The notes beneath the pieces are model-generated. The model did not search any database. It had not been told where the DNA came from and saw only the letters and a program-made list of their open reading frames with translations. Positions 7,060 through 12,488 of a DNA stretch of 13,629 nt are shown here, piece by piece. Location: the NCBI GenBank assembly GCA_028684735.1, contig JAQUFI010000033.1, positions 1-13,629 of the forward strand. The letters run 5' to 3'. The position numbers were made by a program, and so were the translations under genes. The first letter of the stretch is position 1. Every line of letters starts with the position of its first letter. This stretch comes from Bacilli bacterium (GTDB lineage Bacteria > Bacillota_I > Bacilli_A > RF39 > UBA660).

Positions 7060-7854
7060 CTACTTGTCTTCTTCAGTTGTCGCTTCTTCAACAACTTCTT
7101 CCGTTACAGTTTCTTCTTCTATTGTTGTTTCAACTTCTTCTGTAACTTCTTCAACATTTGTTTCTTCTACCACTGGTGTTTCATTTATTGCTTCATATGA
7201 ATTTAATTCTTCAACTTCATTAGTTTTACTAGGATTTTTTACTGAAGACTTAATAATTACTAACGAATTCTTTGCTCCTGGAATATTCCCTTTTACTAAT
7301 AGAACATTGTTTTCAGAATCAACTGAAACAATTTCAAGATTTTGAATTGTAACAGTGACTGCTCCCATATGTCCTGGTAATTTTTTACCTTTAAAAACAC
7401 GCATTGGTCTCATTGAACCCATTGAACCTGGGCTTCGATGGTATTGTGAACCATGTCCCATTGGTCCACGTTTTTGATTATGGCGTTTAATTGCGCCTTG
7501 GAACCCTTTTCCTTTTGTAGTTCCAGTAACATCAACAACTTCTCCTTCAACAAACGCTTCAACAGTAATTTGTTGTCCTAAAGTATAATCATTGATTTCT
7601 ACACCTCTAATTTCTTTAAAGAAGCGCTTAGGTGTAGTTTCAGCTTTATTGGTGTGTCCAATAGAAGCTTTAGTCGCTAACTTTTCTCTCTTTGTATCAA
7701 AACCTAATTGAATTGCATCGTAACCATCATTGGCTTTTGTTTTAATTTGGGTAACAACATTTGGTTCTACTTCAACAACTGTTACCGGAATCAATTTACC
7801 AGATTTTGTAAATACTTGAGTCATTCCAATTTTACGACCTAAGATTCCTTTCAT
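7060..7854 (-). CDS. rplC: 50S ribosomal protein L3 with long acidic C-terminal tail
   Basis: L3 is an early assembly protein whose internal loop approaches the peptidyl transferase centre. The core (residues 1 to about 207) is ordinary: MKGILGRKIGMTQVF at the start, then GTTKGKGFQGAIKRH, MGHGSQYHRSPGSMGSMRP and KLPGHMG. Bacterial L3 is usually 205-215 residues, but this one has 264. The added ~55 residues are low complexity: in residues 211-264 I count 22 acidic residues (21 Glu, 1 Asp) and one lysine, in patterns such as VEEVTEEVETTIEEE. The reading frame is intact and ends in TAG. The SD is AGGAGG, 21 bp from rpsJ. Confidence 0.97.
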   Translation of the reverse strand: MKGILGRKIGMTQVFTKSGKLIPVTVVEVEPNVVTQIKTKANDGYDAIQLGFDTKREKLATKASIGHTNKAETTPKRFFKEIRGVEINDYTLGQQITVEAFVEGEVVDVTGTTKGKGFQGAIKRHNQKRGPMGHGSQYHRSPGSMGSMRPMRVFKGKKLPGHMGAVTVTIQNLEIVSVDSENNVLLVKGNIPGAKNSLVIIKSSVKNPSKTNEVEELNSYEAINETPVVEETNVEEVTEEVETTIEEETVTEEVVEEATTEEDK

Positions 7855-7875
7855 ATTTTTTCCTCCTATTAATTA

Positions 7876-8184
7876 TTATAATTTGATTTGAATATCAACA
7901 CCGCTTGGAACATCTAAATGAGTTAATGCCTCAATTGTTTCCTTACTTGGGTTGGTGATATCAATTAGCCTTTTATGAGTTCTTTTTTCAAATTGTTCAC
8001 GTGAATCTTTATACTTATGAACTGCTCTTAAAATAGTGATTTTTTCAATATCAGTTGGTAGTGGAATTGGTCCACTTACTTCGCCACCGGTTCTTTTAAC
8101 CGTTTCAACAATTTTAGCACAAGCATTATCTAAGTTTTTGTGTTCAAATGATTTTAATCTGATACGAACTTTAGTTTTAGACAT
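7876..8184 (-). CDS. rpsJ: 30S ribosomal protein S10
   Basis: S10 is a 30S head protein and, bound to NusB, part of the transcription antitermination complex. The 102 residues are of normal length, with the start MSKTKVRIRLKSFEHKNLDN, the segment VSGPIPLPTDIEKITILRA, the signature YKDSREQFEKRTHKRLIDI and the end VDIQIKL. The ATG at 8182-8184 follows AAAGGAGG. It is the first gene of the cluster, behind a consensus promoter and a structured leader. The str operon genes do not lie upstream; gpsA does, divergently. Confidence 0.99.
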   Translation of the reverse strand: MSKTKVRIRLKSFEHKNLDNACAKIVETVKRTGGEVSGPIPLPTDIEKITILRAVHKYKDSREQFEKRTHKRLIDITNPSKETIEALTHLDVPSGVDIQIKL

Positions 8185-8310
8185 ATTGTATCCTCCTTTC
8201 GTCTATATCCAGTATAGACTTGCTCCGTGTAAAAACCCCAACCACGTTATTTTATTTAACAACTTAACCTGGTGTGTCGGCAACCTCACACATCAACGCT
8301 ACTCCACACA
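8185..8310 (-). promoter_or_regulatory. 5' leader RNA of the S10 operon
   Basis: About 125 nt separate the predicted transcription start (near 8310) from rpsJ. The RNA holds a perfect 7-bp hairpin with a 5-nt loop (arms 8213-8219 and 8201-8207) just upstream of the SD. A 5-bp GUGUG/CACAC hairpin (arms 8287-8291 and 8272-8276) encloses AGGUUGCCGA, and a weaker CGUG/CACG pair encloses a G-rich loop (8243-8246 with 8226-8229). A second GUGUG near the start (about 8306-8310) could compete for the same CACAC. The layout resembles Bacillota S10 leaders as I remember them. Control by L4 or another ribosomal protein is plausible but not shown. No U-rich terminator is present. Confidence 0.55.
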
Positions 8311-8316
8311 TTGAAA

Positions 8317-8345
8317 ATTATACACATTTATTATATGAATTGCAA
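8317..8345 (-). promoter_or_regulatory. Promoter of the S10 operon
   Basis: A -35 box TTGCAA (8340-8345) and a perfect -10 box TATAAT (8317-8322) are separated by exactly 17 bp and point toward rpsJ. A-rich DNA upstream (about 8346-8385 on this strand) could act as an UP element. The predicted start is near 8310. A consensus sigma-A promoter fits an operon that must be transcribed very strongly. The -10 overlaps a DnaA-box-like 9-mer at 8318-8326. Confidence 0.85.
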
Positions 8346-8370
8346 GTGTTTTTAGGACTTTTTTTATTTT

Positions 8371-8399
8371 TTTAAAATAATTAAAAAACATGCTATAAT
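8371..8399 (+). promoter_or_regulatory. Promoter of gpsA (extended -10)
   Basis: TATAAT at 8394-8399 is preceded by TG at 8391-8392, giving an extended -10. A weak -35 TTTAAA lies at 8371-8376 with 17 bp spacing. The start would be near 8405-8407, inside the SD AAAGGAGG (8403-8410), so the 5' UTR would be only about 13 nt. It lies back to back with the S10 promoter; the two -35 boxes are 25 bp apart. Confidence 0.75.
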
Positions 8400-8418
8400 A
8401 TTAAAGGAGGTTAAGAGA

Positions 8419-9396
8419 ATGAAAATTTGTATTATAGGTACTGGAGCATATGGATTATCTCTATCCCTTATGTTCAACGAAAATAATAATGATATTATAA
8501 TGTGGACTAAGTTTGACCACGAATTAAATGAACTATCTACTAAACGCAGTTACGAAAAAGTTTTACCAGGAGTAACTATTCCTGAAAATATTAAATTCAC
8601 TTGCAATATGAAAGAAGCCGTTAAAGATGCTGACTTAATTGTCATTGCTGTACCTGCTGCTTTTGTTGATAATATTGCTTCCGAATTAAAAAATTATTAT
8701 CAGGAAGAACAACACATTTGCCTTGCTAGTAAAGGAATTGAGAATGATACTTGTTTATTTGTAAATGATGTTTTACAAAAGTACATTCAAACCGATAAGG
8801 TAGCAGTAATATCTGGTCCATCTTTTGCAATCGATATCGCTAAAAAAGTTCCAATTGGGTTATCTTTAGGTACAACTAATCCTAAAACAGAAGCAATTTT
8901 GAAAAACAGTTTACAAAATCAATATTTAAAATTAAGAACAACCCATGATATTATTGGTATTGAAATATGTGGTTCAATTAAAAACGTCATTGCCATAGCT
9001 GCTGGAATGTTAGACGGAATGGGACTTCCTGAGTCAACCCAAGCAATGTTTATAACCGAATCTCTGCACGATATCAAAGCCTTAATTAAAGCTTTGGGTG
9101 GAGATGGAAAAACAATTTTATCGTTTGCTGGATTTGGCGATCTTTTACTTACTAGTACAAGTACAAAAAGTCGTAACTTTTCATTTGGAAAATTAATTGG
9201 AGAAAATCAACCCAGAGAAGTAATTGATGAATATATAAGTAATACCACAATTGAAGGACTATATACCTTAAAGTCAATTCATAAATTAATTAAAGATAAA
9301 GATGTTGATATTCCTATTATCGACCTTATTTATGAAATTGTCTTTGATGGTCATGATTGCAGTAATTTACAAACTTTTTTAATTTCTAAAAAATAG
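8419..9396 (+). CDS. gpsA: NAD(P)H-dependent glycerol-3-phosphate dehydrogenase
   Basis: This cytosolic enzyme reduces dihydroxyacetone phosphate to sn-glycerol 3-phosphate, the backbone for phospholipids. The 325 residues match the family. The Rossmann motif GTGAYG is at residues 7-12, ASKGIE at 103-108, SGPSFA at 132-137, GSIKNVIAIAAG at 185-196 with the catalytic lysine at about 188, and AGFGDLLLTSTSTKSRN up to 253. The stretch usually written ITRGLAE reads ITESLHD (212-218), so the Arg-Gly pair is replaced, probably a subfamily trait. The ATG follows AAAGGAGG at 8 nt. It is alone on the plus strand, between its own promoter and terminator. Confidence 0.96.
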   Translation: MKICIIGTGAYGLSLSLMFNENNNDIIMWTKFDHELNELSTKRSYEKVLPGVTIPENIKFTCNMKEAVKDADLIVIAVPAAFVDNIASELKNYYQEEQHICLASKGIENDTCLFVNDVLQKYIQTDKVAVISGPSFAIDIAKKVPIGLSLGTTNPKTEAILKNSLQNQYLKLRTTHDIIGIEICGSIKNVIAIAAGMLDGMGLPESTQAMFITESLHDIKALIKALGGDGKTILSFAGFGDLLLTSTSTKSRNFSFGKLIGENQPREVIDEYISNTTIEGLYTLKSIHKLIKDKDVDIPIIDLIYEIVFDGHDCSNLQTFLISKK

Positions 9397-9427
9397 GTAT
9401 ATTTTTTAAATCATCGCTTATAATAAT

Positions 9428-9467
9428 AATGAACTGGGATAAATTTAACTTCCCGGTTCATTTTTTT
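9428..9467 (+). terminator. Rho-independent terminator of gpsA
   Basis: AATGAACTGGGA pairs with TCCCGGTTCATT (12 bp with one G-U wobble) around an 11-nt loop, followed by seven T at 9461-9467. It lies 31 bp after the gpsA stop. On the minus strand the same stem is followed by the moderately T-rich TTATTATTAT, so it may also act as a second barrier for the rpsF operon. Confidence 0.9.
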
Positions 9468-9471
9468 GTAT

Positions 9472-9496
9472 AAAAAAAGTTAGATTATATCTAACT
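9472..9496 (-). terminator. Rho-independent terminator of the rpsF-ssb-rpsR operon
   Basis: Reading leftward, AGTTAGAT pairs perfectly with ATCTAACT around a 3-nt loop (arms 9489-9496 and 9478-9485) and is followed by a run of T (A at 9472-9478 on the plus strand). The stem begins one base after the rpsR stop codon at 9498-9500. It has few G-C pairs but a perfect stem and a good U-tract. Confidence 0.88.
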
Positions 9497-9497
9497 A

Positions 9498-9716
9498 TTA
9501 TTTTGTATATGGTACTAAAGCTATAAATCTAGCTTTTTTTACTTCACCAGCAATATGTCTTTGATGTCTAGCACATGCACCAGTAATTCTTCTTGGTAAT
9601 ATTTTTCCTTTATCACCACTAATATATTTTCTAATGATATCTACATCTTTATAATCAACAGACTTGCCTGCACACATTTGACATATTTTTTTCTTTTTTC
9701 TATAATATTCTGCCAT
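9498..9716 (-). CDS. rpsR: 30S ribosomal protein S18 (zinc-binding form)
   Basis: S18 forms a heterodimer with S6 on the 30S platform. The 72 residues have normal length. The potential zinc ligands C12-X2-C15 and C48-X2-H51 mark the C+ form, and the RNA-binding segment KILPRRITGACARHQRHI is conserved. The ATG at 9714-9716 follows AAGGAGG, 15 bp after ssb. It is the last gene of rpsF-ssb-rpsR, the conserved order in which the two partners S6 and S18 flank SSB. It ends in TAA directly at a terminator. Confidence 0.98.
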   Translation of the reverse strand: MAEYYRKKKKICQMCAGKSVDYKDVDIIRKYISGDKGKILPRRITGACARHQRHIAGEVKKARFIALVPYTK

Positions 9717-9731
9717 GGTTTCCTCCTTATT

Positions 9732-10190
9732 TTATTCTAGGAAATTATCATCAATTGAAACACTATCTCCAAAATCAGCAAATGGATCACTTTCAATATC
9801 CAGATTATTGGTTGGAGCACTGCTTTGATAATCGTATGGGCTTGGTCCAGAAGTAACTTTATTTTCTCTTTGACCCTTACTTTCCAGGAACTGAACACTA
9901 TCAGCAACAACGTCTGTTGTATATCTTTTGTTCCCATCCTTATCAGTATAACTTCCTGTTTGAATTCGGCCATCAATCGATACTAAACTACCTTTATCTA
10001 AATATTGGCAAACATTCTCAGCTTGTTTACGCCATACAATTATGTTGATAAAATCTGTTTCTTTTTCACCTTGAGCGTTGTTAAAAGTTCTATTGATAGC
10101 TATACTAAATCTTGTAAACGGTATATTCGAACTTGTATATTTAAGTTCAGGTTTGATTGTAAGTCTTCCTACTAAACAAACACGATTCAT
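9732..10190 (-). CDS. ssb: Single-stranded DNA-binding protein
   Basis: SSB coats single-stranded DNA in replication, recombination and repair, as a tetramer. The 152 residues contain the OB fold (residues 1 to about 108): MNRVCLVGRLTIKPELKYTS, FTRFSIAINRTF, TDFINIIVWRKQAENVCQYL and KGSLVSIDGRIQTGSY. A short flexible linker follows. The C-terminus should end in an acidic tip such as DDDLPF, which recruits partner proteins, but here it reads SIDDNFLE and lacks the final Pro-Phe. The SD AGAGGTG overlaps the end of rpsF (11 bp gap). The call is secure; only the tip is odd. Confidence 0.97.
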   Translation of the reverse strand: MNRVCLVGRLTIKPELKYTSSNIPFTRFSIAINRTFNNAQGEKETDFINIIVWRKQAENVCQYLDKGSLVSIDGRIQTGSYTDKDGNKRYTTDVVADSVQFLESKGQRENKVTSGPSPYDYQSSAPTNNLDIESDPFADFGDSVSIDDNFLE

Positions 10191-10201
10191 ATTTTCACCT
10201 C

Positions 10202-10492
10202 TTAATCTTCAATTTTAGTAATTAAGTGGCGAATAACATCTCCACTAATTAGGGCTAAACGATCAAATTCTTTAATAGCTTCATCATTATCAGCTTCAGC
10301 ATTGATTAAAAAATAATAACCATTCTTAAACTTTTTGATTTCATAAGCTAATTCTCTTTGACCCATTTCCTTAAAATTAGTTATCTTAGCACCCTTAGAA
10401 GTTAAAATCTTTTCAAAGTTTTCAGCAACTTTTCTAATTTCTTCTTCAGCTAGTGTTGGTTTAACGATAAACATAATTTCATAGTTTCTCAT
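10202..10492 (-). CDS. rpsF: 30S ribosomal protein S6
   Basis: S6 binds S18, and the pair joins the 30S platform. The 96 residues start MRNYEIMFIVKPTLAEEEI and contain GQRELAYEIKKFKNGYYFL and the end FDRLALISGDVIRHLITKIED, normal for the family. A GTG two codons upstream (10498) is in frame, but the SD AAGGAGG at 10500-10506 is only one base from it and 7 nt from the ATG at 10490-10492, so the ATG is chosen. The gene has its own promoter in the end of the preceding gene and a leader that can fold over its SD. It is first in rpsF-ssb-rpsR. Confidence 0.97.
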   Translation of the reverse strand: MRNYEIMFIVKPTLAEEEIRKVAENFEKILTSKGAKITNFKEMGQRELAYEIKKFKNGYYFLINAEADNDEAIKEFDRLALISGDVIRHLITKIED

Positions 10493-10551
10493 TTTCACAC
10501 CTCCTTATGGTCTTTGGCTTCATTCGAAGCAAGGAGTAAATTAATACTCGT
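10493..10551 (-). promoter_or_regulatory. rpsF leader RNA with SD-hiding hairpin (candidate S6:S18 site)
   Basis: CUCCUU (10531-10536) can pair with AAGGAG of the rpsF SD (10501-10506). Inside lies a GCUUC/GAAGC hairpin with a 4-nt loop (10526-10530 with 10517-10521). The two stems are contiguous on the 5' side and separated by a 10-nt bulge, CAAAGACCAU, on the 3' side. Known rpsF leaders bind S6:S18 through a bulged stem holding CCG; here I see ACC but no CCG. An upstream GAGUA/UACUC hairpin (10545-10549 with 10534-10538) shares three bases with the SD-hiding strand and would compete with it. Confidence 0.55.
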
Positions 10552-10556
10552 TTAAG

Positions 10557-10585
10557 ATTATAACAAATTTTTTTCTTGATGTAAA
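10557..10585 (-). promoter_or_regulatory. Promoter of rpsF-ssb-rpsR
   Basis: A -35 box TTTACA (10580-10585) and a perfect -10 TATAAT (10557-10562) are spaced by 17 bp. The -10 spans the TAA stop codon (10558-10560) of the membrane-protein gene. The predicted start is near 10550, giving a leader of about 58 nt. Confidence 0.8.
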
Positions 10586-11313
10586 TGTTTATTTTCAGTA
10601 TTTTTTAAATATACCGGAATATAAGCCAATAATGTAATTATTAACGCCGTTATTTCTAAAACAACAATCGGATAATTAATGTTTCTTAAAAAAGGATATA
10701 ACATTAATACGTGTTCTGGTAATGATTCAGACATAATATAATTGGTATTAAAAATATTGTTAAAGATAAATGCTCCTAAAAAGACAATATTCGCATAAAC
10801 AATACTTTTATATAAATCTGTTTTCTTAATCTTTATATTATGCATATAAAAGATAAAAAAGGTACACAATACAAAGAAATGATGACTAATAAAGAATTCA
10901 TAAAAAATAAAATAATCAAAACTACTAGTTAGATTAGGCCAAATTGTAGCTGTAAATGGTCCCATGAAAGCAAAGAAATAAACAATTTTAAAAACTTCTT
11001 TCTTCTTAAAAATTAAAGAATATATAAATAGATAACCCGTAATAAAACAAAAATGTAATGGTAAATCATTACGCCAAATATATATTCCATAATATAAATA
11101 ACTACCCATATAAATAAATCTATTTAATAGCCAAGTCACTATCATGATAATGACGATTCTTTTTTTGGTTTTTGAACTTAAGTTACTGATTTTATGTCGA
11201 TTTATATAAATAAGGATTAAACCTCCTATTAAAATTAACAAACAAGCAAAATGAATTAAACCAAACAATTCAAAACTTATACCAGGCAATTCATCAACAA
11301 AAAATTCCCTCAT
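10558..11313 (-). CDS. YwaF/TIGR02206-type integral membrane protein, function unknown
   Basis: The 251 residues have about seven hydrophobic segments (roughly 16-37, 52-70, 86-102, 107-124, 137-157, 170-187, 215-236), consistent with the YwaF/TIGR02206 family, usually about 230-250 residues. Family-like motifs are LPLHFC at 84-89, the His pair in ISHHFF at 142-147, and NTNYIMSESLPE at 189-200. No catalytic function is established for the family to my knowledge. The ATG follows AGGTGAG, which overlaps the ychF stop (7 bp gap), so it is probably cotranscribed with ychF. It separates ychF from rpsF, which adjoin each other in Bacillus. The C-terminal tail is polar and basic. Confidence 0.82.
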   Translation of the reverse strand: MREFFVDELPGISFELFGLIHFACLLILIGGLILIYINRHKISNLSSKTKKRIVIIMIVTWLLNRFIYMGSYLYYGIYIWRNDLPLHFCFITGYLFIYSLIFKKKEVFKIVYFFAFMGPFTATIWPNLTSSFDYFIFYEFFISHHFFVLCTFFIFYMHNIKIKKTDLYKSIVYANIVFLGAFIFNNIFNTNYIMSESLPEHVLMLYPFLRNINYPIVVLEITALIITLLAYIPVYLKNTENKHLHQEKNLL

Positions 11314-11320
11314 ATCTCAC

Positions 11321-12421
11321 CTACACATTAAATCTAAAATGGCATATATCACCATCTTGCATTACATATTCCTTTCCTTCAAGCCTTACACGACCAGCTT
11401 CTTTAACCGCTTTCTCACTTCCATATTTTTCTAAATCTTCATAACTCATTACTTCTGCTCTAATAAAACCTCTTTCAAAGTCACTATGAATAATACCAGC
11501 ACATTCTGGTGCTTTCATTCCTTTAATAAAAGTCCAAGCTTTGACTTCATCACTACCAACCGTAAAATAAGTCGCTAAACCTAATAAAGAGTATGTTGCT
11601 TTGATCAAAGAATCTAAACCACTTTCCCTAATTCCTAATTCCTCTAGAAAAAGTTTGGTATCTGCTTCATTTAATTCACTTAGTTCTGATTCTATTTTAG
11701 CACATACCGGTACTACCAATGCTTTTTCTTTTGAAACATACTCCCTTAAAGTTTCCACATATTTATTACCACCTGACAACAAATCATCTTCACTAATATT
11801 TGCCATATAGATAATTGGTTTGGCAGTTAATAAATTAAAATGCTTAATCATTTTATATTGTTCTGAATTAAAATCTATCTTTCTAACTGGTATATTTTGA
11901 AGTAAGTTATCTTTAATTAACTCTAGTGTCTCAACTTCTTTTAAACCTTCTTTGTCCTTTGCCATCATAGCTTTCTTGCTTATTTTATTAAGTCTGTTTT
12001 CAATAATTTCTAAATCCGATAAAATTAATTCAATATCAATAATTTCAATATCCCGAATCGGATCAACACTATTTTCCACATGAATAATATTGTCATCTTC
12101 AAAACAACGAACAACTTCAACAATCGCATCAACCTCACGAATCTGAGATAAAAACTTATTTCCTAAACCTTCACCTAGTGAGGCACCTTTAACTAAACCT
12201 GCAATATCAGTAAATTCATAAGTTGTAGGAATTGTATTCTCTGGAATATATAAATTTTCTAAAAATTCTAATCTTTTATCAGGAACAACCACGATACCTA
12301 CATTTGGATCAATCGTCGCAAACGGGTAATTAGCGGCTAAAATATTTTTCTTTGTAATAGCATTAAATAATGTTGATTTGCCAACATTAGGTAATCCAAC
12401 AATACCAGCTGTTAAACTCAT
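11321..12421 (-). CDS. ychF: Redox-regulated ATPase YchF (OLA1 family)
   Basis: YchF is an Obg-family P-loop protein that prefers ATP and associates with ribosomes; it is linked to stress responses. The 366 residues have the family length. The G1 motif GLPNVGKS is at 9-16, the G3 motif DIAG at 72-75, and NISE at 208-211 replaces the NKxD of true GTPases, which explains the ATP preference. A coiled-coil insertion covers about 130-170, and the C-terminal TGS domain runs from about 283 (YFTVGSDEVKAWTF, then GFIRAEVMSYEDL and HFRFNV). The ATG at 12419-12421 follows GAGGTG. It has its own promoter and leads a unit with the downstream membrane-protein gene. Confidence 0.97.
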   Translation of the reverse strand: MSLTAGIVGLPNVGKSTLFNAITKKNILAANYPFATIDPNVGIVVVPDKRLEFLENLYIPENTIPTTYEFTDIAGLVKGASLGEGLGNKFLSQIREVDAIVEVVRCFEDDNIIHVENSVDPIRDIEIIDIELILSDLEIIENRLNKISKKAMMAKDKEGLKEVETLELIKDNLLQNIPVRKIDFNSEQYKMIKHFNLLTAKPIIYMANISEDDLLSGGNKYVETLREYVSKEKALVVPVCAKIESELSELNEADTKLFLEELGIRESGLDSLIKATYSLLGLATYFTVGSDEVKAWTFIKGMKAPECAGIIHSDFERGFIRAEVMSYEDLEKYGSEKAVKEAGRVRLEGKEYVMQDGDICHFRFNV

Positions 12422-12442
12422 AAAGCACCTCGTTTCTGAAAT

Positions 12443-12470
12443 ATTATATCAAAAATAACGAAAATGAAAA
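12443..12470 (-). promoter_or_regulatory. Promoter of ychF (extended -10)
   Basis: TATAAT at 12443-12448 is preceded by TGA, an extended -10. A partial -35 TTTTCA lies at 12465-12470 with 16 bp spacing. The predicted start is near 12436, giving a leader of about 15 nt. The -35 overlaps the U-tract of the upstream terminator. Confidence 0.7.
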
Positions 12471-12488
12471 AGTGTTATAAATAACACT
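12467..12488 (-). terminator. Rho-independent terminator of the AbgT-family gene
   Basis: AGTGTTA pairs perfectly with TAACACT around a 4-nt loop (arms 12482-12488 and 12471-12477), followed by TTTTT. The first two stem bases are the AG of the gene's TAG stop codon. The stem is short, with three G-C pairs, so termination may be partial. Confidence 0.75.

Noticed and set aside
7019..7345. A plus-strand frame of 108 codons, rich in Ser, Thr and Val, resembling a secreted low-complexity protein
   Set aside because: It is the antisense shadow of the acidic Glu/Val/Thr tail of L3; no plus-strand SD or promoter is seen, and the L3 frame is clearly real.
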